A stretch of DNA of 64,000 nt, taken from the NCBI RefSeq assembly GCF_024343575.1, contig NZ_RJUA01000122.1:17609-81608 (forward strand). The letters are read 5' to 3'. The notes under the pieces were generated by a model. The model saw only the letters and a list, made by a program, of their open reading frames with translations. It had not been told where the DNA came from and ran no database searches. This DNA comes from Lacihabitans sp. LS3-19. GTDB taxonomy: Bacteria; Bacteroidota; Bacteroidia; Cytophagales; Spirosomataceae. Numbering within the stretch: the stretch's first letter is position 1; the number at the start of each line of letters is the position of its first letter. This document shows positions 17,001-26,000 of the stretch, in pieces. The translations under genes and the position numbers were made by a program.

Positions 17001-17513
17001 CTCCACCTCCACAATCATCTCAATTTCCACGGCAATATTAGAAGGTAGCGAGCCCATTCCTACTGCACTGCGGGCATGTTTGCCTTTTTCGCCAAAAACC
17101 TCCACCATTAAATCCGAAAAGCCGTTGATTACTTGTGGTTGTTGGGTGAAATCTGCCGGACAATTTACCATCCCCAATACTTTTACTATTCTTTTTACTT
17201 TGTCTAAGTCTCCTATTTCCGCTTTTAAGGCAGCCAAAAGATTAAGTCCCGTTATTCTTGCAGCAGCTTTTCCTTCCTCTATTGTCAGGTCTGCTCCTAC
17301 TTTGCCAGTTATGAATTTACCATCTGGTTTGGTTGGTCCTTTGCCAGAAAGATAGATGAGATTTCCTGTTCTTACCGCATTTACATAAGTTGCAATAGGT
17401 GCTGATACTTGGGGTAAAACTATACCCATTTTCTCCAATTTTTGCTCTACATTTTGAGCATTTATATTAAATCCAATTATTAGGCAAAAAGATAATAGCA
17501 AAATTTTTCTCAT
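16998..17513 (-). CDS. RidA family protein with signal peptide
   Basis: The 171-residue product has a signal peptide ending INAQ at about residue 19, followed by a RidA/YjgF domain: APIATYVNAVRTGNLIYLSGKGP, a NLLAALKAEIGDLDKVKRIVKVLGMVNC helix-strand unit, and the end HARSAVGMGSLPSNIAVEIEMIVEV with the conserved Arg. Cytoplasmic RidA hydrolyses reactive enamines and imines. Here the exported form suggests a periplasmic variant whose substrate is unknown. It stands alone between the tandem repeat and a divergent small secreted protein. Confidence 0.9.
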   Translation of the reverse strand: MRKILLLSFCLIIGFNINAQNVEQKLEKMGIVLPQVSAPIATYVNAVRTGNLIYLSGKGPTKPDGKFITGKVGADLTIEEGKAAARITGLNLLAALKAEIGDLDKVKRIVKVLGMVNCPADFTQQPQVINGFSDLMVEVFGEKGKHARSAVGMGSLPSNIAVEIEMIVEVE

Positions 17514-17638
17514 GAAATTATTTATTTATATCGATTAAAATTAAATTAAAATATCTCCTTTTGGAAACTTTATCGAACCAAAAAAGTCACTTTTTTAGGT
17601 AAAGTACGTATAAATAGAAAACAAAACATATTTTAAAA

Positions 17639-18226
17639 ATGAAAAAAACAATATCTGCAATTTTTGCATCATTAATGATTCTAGTTTCTTCGCATTCATT
17701 TGCTCAAATGTCAGTTGAAGGTCTTTTAGATAAAGCTGTTTCTTTGGCTGGTAAGAGTGGCAATAGTTCACAGGTAGCCGAGCTTTTAGGAAAAGGAGTT
17801 TCTATGTTGGAAACAGAAGCCAACACGGGCAGTGCTGACATGAAATCGAAACTTTTAGGACAAGTAGGTGGTTTGAAAAACTTGATTCCTTTGGCAACCT
17901 CAGGAAAATTAAATCTTGGCAGTTTAGGAAAAATTGTAAATACAATAAAGATGTTAGTTGCTGCTAATAGACTAAAAAATATGTTGGGCGGCGGTAAGTC
18001 AAGTCTTTTAGGAAAAGGTTCGGCAATAACGAGCAACTTAAACTTATTACAAAGTGCTTCTTCTGTTTTAGGATCTGGCGTATCGAGTCAATTCTCAAAA
18101 CTATTAGGTTCTACAACGAAAAGCGTAGGTAAATTAGACAAATCAGGTCTTTTCGGAAAATTAGCTGCAGGAGCTACTGAGAAAAAACTAGGCAAATTAG
18201 TTAATTTAGTTTCTGGTGCCTTGTAA
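17639..18226 (+). CDS. small secreted Gly/Leu/Ser-rich protein, unknown
   Basis: The 195-residue protein has a signal peptide ending SFAQ at about residue 23. The mature chain is unusually rich in Gly, Leu, Ser and Lys, with recurring words (SLLGKGS, GSLGKI, SKLLGSTTKSVGKL, SGLFGKL, KKLGKLVNL) that could form amphipathic helices. No domain is recognised. It has its own terminator and no co-directional partner. It might be a surface or biofilm-associated peptide-like protein, but nothing in the sequence proves this. Confidence 0.65.
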   Translation: MKKTISAIFASLMILVSSHSFAQMSVEGLLDKAVSLAGKSGNSSQVAELLGKGVSMLETEANTGSADMKSKLLGQVGGLKNLIPLATSGKLNLGSLGKIVNTIKMLVAANRLKNMLGGGKSSLLGKGSAITSNLNLLQSASSVLGSGVSSQFSKLLGSTTKSVGKLDKSGLFGKLAAGATEKKLGKLVNLVSGAL

Positions 18227-18245
18227 TATTTAGGATATCATATTA

Positions 18246-18277
18246 AAAATGAGTTGAGTTTTTATTCAACTCATTTT
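18246..18277 (+). terminator. intrinsic terminator shared by two convergent genes
   Basis: A 12-base stem (AAAATGAGTTGA / TCAACTCATTTT) with an 8-base loop and a following T-run lies 20 bases after the small secreted gene. It overlaps the very end of the convergent GDPD-GH16 gene. The A-run before and T-run after allow use in both directions. Confidence 0.8.
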
Positions 18278-19785
18278 TTTTGAAATACTCTTACGTAATC
18301 AACTTCCATTTTTGCTGGAAAAATATCCTCAGCTACACCATATTTGCCACCCCAATTGCCACCAACAGCGATATTCAAAATCAGATGAAAACGCTTGTCA
18401 TAAGGCCATTCTTGAAAATTCTTTTTGGTGTTTTTAAAACTGAAATATTTCTTGCCGTCGTACAGAAAATCTATCTTTTCTTGATCCCATTCTATGCCAT
18501 AATCATGGAATTCTGAGTATGGGGTATCTATAAAAAACGACCCTGTTTTATGGGTTCCTATGGAATGATTAAATGCCTTGGTGTGCACTGTTCCATAAAC
18601 CGTATCAGGTTCATATCCAACATGTTCCATTATGTCAATTTCACCACTTTCAGGCCAACCACCATATTCCCAGTCGGTAGGCAGCATCCATATTGCAGGC
18701 CAAGTACCTTTCCCTTTGGGTAATTTAGCTCGCACTTCTATTTTGCCATTTAACCAATCTCCTTTGGTCTTGGTGACTAACCTCGCCGAAGCATAATCTT
18801 TGCTTTCTGTTTTTTGTTTTTTGGCCGAAATCGTCAAAATACCATTTTTTACAAAAGCAGTATTTGCATCTTTTTCTGTATAAAATTGCAACTCATTATT
18901 CCCCCAACCGTGTCCACCCACATCATATCCCCATTTTTTATCATCTGGCAGGCCATTATAATTGAACTCATCTGACCACACCAATTTCCAGTTGGTTTGT
19001 GTTGGCGATAATTTTAACCTTTCGAATGCCAGCTCGGGTTCGTTGGTGGTAATAAAATCAAAATTATTGGCTATCAACCAATCTAAATCTTTGGTCTCAT
19101 TCACTGTCCAAGCGTTTAGACTTAATCCCAAACTTTTAGCTTCAGCTATCCACTCTGGCTTATTTTTAAAAACAGAAAAATGATAATCTAATCCATCTAT
19201 TTTATCTTTTTCAAGTTCGGCTGGCGACTTGGTTCCAGTCAGATATTGAAGATGAGCCATAGGATCTAAAGACCTGATTTTCAATAATATTTCATAATCA
19301 AAACTGATATAATCTACAATTTCCTTTGTCTTTGTTTTTTTAACCAACTCTACCACTTTTTGGGCAACCACCCTTCCTCTTTCGGTATTAGAAGCTGGCT
19401 TAATTTCGCAAACTAATCGGGTATATCCATTTTTTCCTGCCTTCAAATATTCCTTTAAAGTTGGGAGCTTTTCACCGTTCGACAGCTTAAAAGCAGACAG
19501 TTGCATATAAGTAGATTTTTCGATTTCTAAATCATGATATTTAGCATCGTGATTAACTACCAAAACTTCATCAGCTGTCATGTGAACATCAAACTCTGAG
19601 CCTTTGCATTTTAAAGCAATAGCCTGTTTTAATGAGGCAATAGAATTTTCAGGTAGATTTTTTGCTTTCCATGCTCCTCTATGAGCTACCACGGAATTAG
19701 TATTTTGTGTGAATCCAATCAAAGATTTGAACAAGAAAAGTGTTTGAAAAAAGTAATATTTTTTCAGAAAAAAAGTAATTTTCAT
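18271..19785 (-). CDS. GDPD-GH16 fusion protein
   Basis: The 504-residue exported protein joins two enzymes. Residues about 30-255 are a glycerophosphodiester phosphodiesterase TIM barrel: AHRGAWKAKNLPENSIAS, GSEFDVHMTADEVLVVNHD, CEIKPAS and a final WTVNETKDLDWLI. Residues about 265-504 are a family GH16 beta-jellyroll with the catalytic EIDIME motif at about 379-384 and WPAIWMLP before it, as in laminarinases. A signal peptide-like N-terminus ends near IGFTQ. The pairing suggests joint attack on a polymer with both phosphodiester and beta-glucan links, or two linked scavenging steps. Its last bases overlap the terminator at 18246-18277. Confidence 0.85.
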   Translation of the reverse strand: MKITFFLKKYYFFQTLFLFKSLIGFTQNTNSVVAHRGAWKAKNLPENSIASLKQAIALKCKGSEFDVHMTADEVLVVNHDAKYHDLEIEKSTYMQLSAFKLSNGEKLPTLKEYLKAGKNGYTRLVCEIKPASNTERGRVVAQKVVELVKKTKTKEIVDYISFDYEILLKIRSLDPMAHLQYLTGTKSPAELEKDKIDGLDYHFSVFKNKPEWIAEAKSLGLSLNAWTVNETKDLDWLIANNFDFITTNEPELAFERLKLSPTQTNWKLVWSDEFNYNGLPDDKKWGYDVGGHGWGNNELQFYTEKDANTAFVKNGILTISAKKQKTESKDYASARLVTKTKGDWLNGKIEVRAKLPKGKGTWPAIWMLPTDWEYGGWPESGEIDIMEHVGYEPDTVYGTVHTKAFNHSIGTHKTGSFFIDTPYSEFHDYGIEWDQEKIDFLYDGKKYFSFKNTKKNFQEWPYDKRFHLILNIAVGGNWGGKYGVAEDIFPAKMEVDYVRVFQKK

Positions 19786-20094
19786 TTATTGTAAAAGGTC
19801 ATTTTTCAAATTTAAATAAAAATATTCTGAATATTGATTTTATTTGATTTTGTTCAATTTGAAAACCTTTTCAACCGAAATCCAAACGTGTTTTTAATTA
19901 AAAATCTACCTTTATCCAAACTTAAAATCTAACATAGCTATCCTTTCTTGAAATATCCCAATTAATGTTTACAATATTTCAATTAATCTATGGTTTTCAA
20001 ATACAAATTTCTTGAAAATACATTTTTCCAATAGATAATTTGCCAAAAACATAAAATCAAATAGGTAGTATTTTGTATTATTTTTTGAAAAATC
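19786..20094. other. AT-rich intergenic region, no gene seen
   Basis: This divergent spacer between the GDPD-GH16 gene and amt is very AT-rich and contains no convincing open frame. It holds short direct words such as TTGATTTTATTTGATTTTG. The only feature I can support is the amt promoter at its right end. Confidence 0.5.
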
Positions 20095-20127
20095 TTTGCT
20101 TTTACCAAAAATATAGGCTTACATTTG
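20095..20127 (+). promoter_or_regulatory. promoter of the amt-PII operon
   Basis: TTTG at 20095-20098 and TACATTTG at 20120-20127 are separated by 21 bases, an exact fit to the Bacteroidota sigma-A consensus TTTG-N19/21-TAnnTTTG. Transcription would start near 20134, giving a leader of about 60 bases before the amt start codon. Confidence 0.65.
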
Positions 20128-20194
20128 CACACTTTTTTAAGAAAAAATTAAAAAATACTTTAAAACAAGTATTTTTTAAGTACAACAAAATATA

Positions 20195-21448
20195 ATGGAC
20201 GAAATAAAAGAATTAGCTGCCAATCAGCAGGAATTGGTGCATGCTATAGACAGTGTTTGGGTAGCACTTTGTGCTGCTTTGATTTTTCAAATGGAGGGAG
20301 GTTTCGCATTGCTAGAGGCCGGGTTTATACGCTCCAAAAACTCAATGAGTATTATAGCCAAAGTGATGATTGACATCATGATAGGTGGATTGGCATTTTA
20401 TGCTTTTGGTTTTGCAGTTGCCTATGGTGCATCCAATGGCTATTTTGCCTTTGGCACAGGCATACTTTCAGGTGACCTTGGATTAAACCTTACCATTTCC
20501 AACAGTCTCTTTTGGTTTTTACAGCTTGGCTTTGCTATCGCCTCCATTTCTATTGTTTCTGGCGGCATAGCCGAACGAATGAAAATGTGGTCTTATGCAG
20601 TCTTTGTAGTAATATTTTGTATCATAATCTATCCTGTAGCGGCCAACTGGGTTTGGAATCCAAACGGATGGTTGGCTAAACTTGGCTTTAATGACTTTGC
20701 TGGTTCTTCAGCAGTACATGCGGTTGGTGGTTTTGCAGCATTAGCAGGTGCAATTTTAGTTGGCCCAAGAATGGGAAAATACAATGCGGATGGTTCTGCA
20801 AATGCCATTCCGGGTCATAATCTAACTTTGGCATCTGTTGGGGCATTTTTGCTGTGGTTTGGTTGGTTTGGTTTTAATCCAGGCTCAACATTAGCTGCTG
20901 TAGGCAAATGGGAATTGATAGGCAAAGTTGCTGTAAATACCTTCTTGGCTTCGGCAGCTGGCGGAGTTTCTACGATGGCGTATACTTTAATAAGGTATAA
21001 AAAAGTCGATATCACGATGGTAATCAACGGTGTATTGGCGGGCTTGGTGGCCATAACGGCTGGTTGTAATTTGGTAGGCCCAAATTCGGCTATAGTAATT
21101 GGTTTTTTTGCTGGGGTTTTTGTTGATATTTGTGTAGTTTTAATTGACAAATTGAAAATCGATGATCCAGTTGGGGCAATTGCAGTTCACGGCGTAAACG
21201 GCTTTTTTGGCACAATTGCTGTTGGTGTTTTTGCAGAAGAAAAAGGACTTCTATTTTCGGGTGATATGAGTTTTCTAGGAATTCAAACTTTGGGCGTAGT
21301 AGTAATCTCTCTATTCTCATTTTTGACGACTTACGCTATCTTTTTCATAATGAAAAAGACGATAGGTATCAGAATTCATCGACACGAAGAATTGGTAGGA
21401 ATAGATGCCGTGGAGTTTGGCGTAGAGGCTTACACCACTTTTGAATAA
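20195..21448 (+). CDS. amt: ammonium transporter
   Basis: The 417-residue inner-membrane protein has about eleven helices and the two pore histidines of the Amt/Mep/Rh family: SAVHAVGGFAALAGAILVGP (near residue 175) and VGAIAVHGVNGFFGT (near residue 330). The C-terminal tail (IRIHRHEELVGIDAVEFGVEAY) is the regulatory type that contacts a PII protein. It moves ammonium, or ammonia plus a proton, inward. The PII gene follows 18 bases later, the classic amtB-glnK pairing. Confidence 0.97.
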   Translation: MDEIKELAANQQELVHAIDSVWVALCAALIFQMEGGFALLEAGFIRSKNSMSIIAKVMIDIMIGGLAFYAFGFAVAYGASNGYFAFGTGILSGDLGLNLTISNSLFWFLQLGFAIASISIVSGGIAERMKMWSYAVFVVIFCIIIYPVAANWVWNPNGWLAKLGFNDFAGSSAVHAVGGFAALAGAILVGPRMGKYNADGSANAIPGHNLTLASVGAFLLWFGWFGFNPGSTLAAVGKWELIGKVAVNTFLASAAGGVSTMAYTLIRYKKVDITMVINGVLAGLVAITAGCNLVGPNSAIVIGFFAGVFVDICVVLIDKLKIDDPVGAIAVHGVNGFFGTIAVGVFAEEKGLLFSGDMSFLGIQTLGVVVISLFSFLTTYAIFFIMKKTIGIRIHRHEELVGIDAVEFGVEAYTTFE

Positions 21449-21466
21449 TTATAAAATAACAGTACA

Positions 21467-21808
21467 ATGAAAAAAGTAGAAGCAATAGTAAAACCTTCGA
21501 AATTGGAGGCGATTCAGAAAGGATTAACTGCCGCTGACATACCTTGTATGACAGTTATGCCAGTGAAAGGTGCTGGTCTTCAAAGAGGATATTCCGAAAT
21601 TTACAGAGGTTTAGAAAAACCAATGATACTGTTACCTAAAGTAATGATAATCTGCGTAGTAAGTGACGAAAACCTTGAAAAATGTATAGATGTAATATTA
21701 GAAAACGCCTCTGAGGGAAACATCGGAGACGGCAAAATATTTGTATATGACGTATATGATGCAGTCAGAATCCGAAACCACGAACGTGGCGGTGGAGCTA
21801 TAAAGTAA
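21467..21808 (+). CDS. glnK: PII nitrogen regulatory protein
   Basis: The 113-residue protein has normal PII length. The T-loop region reads GAGLQRGYSEIYRGLE with the modifiable Tyr in EIYRG (about residue 51). The B-loop (NASEGNIGDGKIFV, residues 84-97) and C-loop (RIRNHERGGGAI) complete the ATP/2-oxoglutarate site. PII proteins plug Amt when nitrogen is plentiful. The symbol glnK is chosen for its linkage to amt. It is co-transcribed with amt and followed by a strong terminator. Confidence 0.95.
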   Translation: MKKVEAIVKPSKLEAIQKGLTAADIPCMTVMPVKGAGLQRGYSEIYRGLEKPMILLPKVMIICVVSDENLEKCIDVILENASEGNIGDGKIFVYDVYDAVRIRNHERGGGAIK

Positions 21809-21819
21809 GAACAATTTAC

Positions 21820-21856
21820 AAAGCCAATCTTTTTAAAAATGATTGGCTTTGTTTTT
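21820..21856 (+). terminator. terminator of the amt-PII operon
   Basis: A 10-base perfect stem, AAAGCCAATC / GATTGGCTTT, with an 11-base loop and a GTTTTT tail begins 12 bases after the PII stop codon. It also lies just beyond the stop of the convergent GH88/105 gene. Confidence 0.9.
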
Positions 21857-21866
21857 ATAAATCCAT

Positions 21867-22988
21867 TTACTTTTTCAACAAATAAACCTGCGTACCTGCC
21901 AACAAATAGCAGCCCAAACCAAAGTCTTCAAAATTGGCTTTTTTGTCAAAACTCAAAGGTTGGCCATCTTTTGGTTCTTTTCCTGTGGATTGTACAAATC
22001 CTAACATTCCGTCAGAATGAAGACAGGTTTTATTCATGGCATTCCATGCTTTAATGGTGGGTTTTAAATATTTTTTCTTACTCAAATATCCGTTATTTAT
22101 TCCCCAAGCCATTCCATACACAAAAAGTGCTGTTCCTGATAATTCTGATCCACCAAAATCATCAGGATCGGCCAGTGAAACATTCCAAAAACCATCTTTC
22201 CTTTGAAGCGGTAAAAGCGAATTCATCATTGTCAAATACATCTCCTCATATTCTTTATAATGCTTGGTATCTTTTGGCAATATTTCCAACATTTTCACCA
22301 TGGCAGCCACTACCCAGCCATTACCTCTTGACCAATAACATTGCTTTCCATTTGGAGTGGTAAACGGCGGCACAAAACTTTTGTCTCGCCACCAAAGTCC
22401 ATCCTTAGGATTATACAAACCACCTCCTTCTACGTTTTTTGAAAACAGATAAAGCTCATGCATTTTCTCAAAATAACGTTCGTCATTGTACATCACCCCT
22501 AACTTTGCGTAAACTGGCATGGCCATTTGCAAAGCATCAATCCACGTCCAATCATCCACTTTTTCAGAAGCAATCATTAAGTCAATAGAAGCTTTAATTT
22601 CTGATAGACGTTGTTTTTGAGTGGTGTCCATTTGGTACAAATCAATATAGGTGATACCGCAGCAATGGCTATCTGCATGTCGAGAATTCACACCAAACCA
22701 AGTAGCCCATTTGTTGCCATCTCCCCATTTTACAGCATAATCTATGTATTTTTTATCGGCATCTATTTTGTAAAAATCCATTAAGCCTTCATAATAAATC
22801 CCTCTCGTCCAAAGATTAGAAGTTCGGACTTTGTCCAGCACAATTTTTTCAGATGGATCAGGCCATTTTTTCATCAAATATTCATTGGCCAAACGCATGT
22901 TTTCTAAGGCAGTTTCTTTCGAAATAATCTTTTGACAATTACTTGAAAAGCTGTATAGAAGAAATAAAATTATACTTAGAACTCTCAT
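21867..22988 (-). CDS. GH88/GH105 unsaturated glycuronyl hydrolase
   Basis: The 373-residue length equals that of Bacillus YteR, the model GH105 enzyme. A short signal peptide (SFSSNCQ) suggests export. Family marks are WATWFGVNSRHADSHCCGITYIDLYQ, the WTWIDALQMAMPVYAKLG helix with the catalytic Asp, CYWSRGNGWVVAAMVKMLE and ELSGTALFVYGMAWGINNGYL. Such enzymes remove unsaturated galacturonic acid from rhamnogalacturonan disaccharides after lyase action. This is the first of three such proteins in the window, and the only one separated from the core pectin cluster. Confidence 0.9.
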   Translation of the reverse strand: MRVLSIILFLLYSFSSNCQKIISKETALENMRLANEYLMKKWPDPSEKIVLDKVRTSNLWTRGIYYEGLMDFYKIDADKKYIDYAVKWGDGNKWATWFGVNSRHADSHCCGITYIDLYQMDTTQKQRLSEIKASIDLMIASEKVDDWTWIDALQMAMPVYAKLGVMYNDERYFEKMHELYLFSKNVEGGGLYNPKDGLWWRDKSFVPPFTTPNGKQCYWSRGNGWVVAAMVKMLEILPKDTKHYKEYEEMYLTMMNSLLPLQRKDGFWNVSLADPDDFGGSELSGTALFVYGMAWGINNGYLSKKKYLKPTIKAWNAMNKTCLHSDGMLGFVQSTGKEPKDGQPLSFDKKANFEDFGLGCYLLAGTQVYLLKK

Positions 22989-23073
22989 ATATTTGTTTTT
23001 TTGACAAAAATATACTTAATTCTCGACTTCACTCTTCTGTAAATACCTGAATACAAAATCCGTATTATTCTAG

Positions 23074-26000
23074 TTACAAGTCACATCCACCGATTTTAGC
23101 CAAAAAATACCCTTTATCGTTCGGTTTTATTTCAAATCCGGGATTCAAAATCACTGCATTCTTAGCATCATAATCTACTCGACTTTTTAATATAATCTTG
23201 TTTGTTGCCTCAATAGTACTTGCAGATTGTATAATTTCGGCACTTTCAAAAAAGTCGTCTAAGGGACTAGATAATATACTTGACAAAACACAGGGTCTAG
23301 GTGTTGCCTCTATTGAAAAATTAAAATAAATGTCATTGTCTGGTCTTATACCGCCATAATTTTGGACAGAATCAGCAATTATTTTTAGTGTATAATTACC
23401 AGAATAAAGTTTAACATTCGGCTTTATTAACACTTTTTTATTATCAAAAGAAATTGTGCCTGAAAAAAAGTGAACATTATTCTCAGCATCTTTCAATTCA
23501 AAAACTTTTGTAAAATCTACAATATTTGCACCTAAGAAATCATTCAAATTCCTTTTTAAAACTGGCTCAGGAAAACTTATTTGTAGGCTCGTAGTATCAG
23601 CACCTTTGGGTGCATTTGTGTAACTTACTAAAGAAATATCAGGAGCAAGAAAGTTTGGTTTTTTATTAAAATACAACCTAAATTCTCCGGGCTGTAGGGT
23701 AATCGAACTTGAAACAGTCTGCCAAGTTTGGCTAAAATATTCATACCACTGTGAGCTCAAAGAAGCGTTAAAGTCGGGATTGCCAGTGATAACTGAATTT
23801 GCTGTATTGGCTATTATTGTAACTGCAGTATCTCCAACAGAGCTGTAAAAATGGTATCTTTTAAATTGGCTTACAAGGTCGGTTTTGGCACCTCCAAGAT
23901 TGTCAAAATCTTTATGAAATGTCAAAGGCATTCGATTTCTAAGCCAAAATAATCTGGCATAAGTTTCATAAATATTCCTTCTTTCTGGCACGTCAAAGTA
24001 ATCCCATCGAATCGGTTTTTTACCTGTACGACCATTATAATTTATACTGTAATCATAACCTAGCTCACCAAACTGCCAAATTTGCCTAGGACCTGTAAAA
24101 AGCAGATTCATTGCAGCTGAGACTTGCAGAAATTTAGAACGCAAAACCAAGTCTGTTTTAATTAAGCCATTGCCATATTGAGTTTGTTTATACGCAATTC
24201 GCTCCTCATCATGACTTTCCATATAACTCACCCAGGTTGGATTATTATAGGTTTTGTTTTTATAATATACCTCTGCCAAATTGCTTTTATTAGGATCACC
24301 CGCATCTGGTGCCCAACCCATAGCTATTTCACTGTATTTATTGTTCGGCGAAACGCCAGACCACAGATTAATTCCAAAACTATAATCGGCAAGTGTTTTA
24401 TCTTCTGAAACATTGGCCAAATGCTCCATGATTACATAAGGTTGTGAACCTGTAGCACCATTATCAATGAGCCACATTTTGTCAGCCATCCTTTTTAATA
24501 ATGCAATCCTTGAAGCATCATAACAACCACCCCATTCATCAGCACAAAGGCCATTTGGATAGGGTGTATTCCCAAAACCTTTTGTAAAGTCAAATCTTAT
24601 TCCATCTATTTTGAATTCGGTCAACCAAAAATGTATTACACTATCCACAAAAGCCTGAGTATGCGGGCTTTCATGATTGAAATCGTTGCCCCACTGTGCA
24701 GCAGGATTTGAAAAATTCGAAACCGCATTAAACCATGGATTATTGGTAGCTGGCCGATTATTCAAATCGTCCCAATACATGCGAGCGTGTGGATTTGTGC
24801 CAAATGCATGATTCAAAACCATGTCGCCAATAACCGAAATCCCTCTTATGTGACACTCATCAACAAATGTTTTGTAGTCGTTTTTAGTACCGTAAGCTTT
24901 GTCTACAGCAAAATAATAATTTGGATTATAACCCCAAGAGTCATTTCCTTCAAATTCGCTTACTGGCAGTGTCTCAATAGCATTTATACCCATCCTTTTG
25001 AGATAGTCCAACTTAGAAATAGCAGCCAAATAGGTTCCCTCTGTAGTAAAATCTCTAAAATGTAGTTGATAAATATTGAGTTTGTTTTGAGGAATTCTAT
25101 TAAAATTTTCAATCTGCCAATTGAATTGACTTGATTGGGTTTGCAAAACAGAAGCAATGGTAGGTGTTTCGCCATTTTTAGGCATAGCTTCGGTAGGATA
25201 TTGTATCAAACCTGGATAAACTGCACCAGATATAGAACTATCATTCCATGGGTCGCTGACTTTTTCAGTATAAGGATCTCCTATTCTGGTTTTTCCATCA
25301 ATGAGATATTGAAAAACATATTCTTGTCCTGGTGATAAACTATTAATCTCTTTCCAAAATACTTTTTTTGAAGCGTCATAATTCATCAGAAAGTTGCAGT
25401 TCACTGACCAATTATTAAAATCTCCAACAACATGAACTGAATTGATATTCTCAGTAGGAGCATGTAAAACCAAAGTTGCTTTTGTATAATCCACTGAATA
25501 ATTTATCCCATATTTTAAACCTGTAGGTAATGTAGACGACAATGAGATGGGGTTTGACGAACAAACAGAAACTTTTACAGTATCTGCTAAATCAGAAATG
25601 CCATTATTTGCTTTGATAATAATAGTATAAATTCCTTCTGAGGTGGGAGTATACAAAAAGCTACTTCTATTCGCTGCGATACTTGAATGCTCTAAATTTC
25701 CGTTTACATACATTGAAAATTCGGAAATTTGGTTTGTGAATCCTGTTATTCTAAAAGGTTTATTTATTTGCTTAGCAATGAAAGACCCTGAAGGTTCACG
25801 TGTTTCTAAATATCTGCTTGTCTCCAATAAAAGTTGGAAATCTGAGGAGCCGTCTTTTTCAATAATAGTGCCGTCTGCCGACCTAAAAACTGCCATTATT
25901 TTAAAAGCTTTCTCTGCCGAGGACAATTGGTAATAATCTCGAATAGAAGGAATAGTTAAAGTATAAACATCAGACCCGATTTTGGTCATTTGACCAGGGC

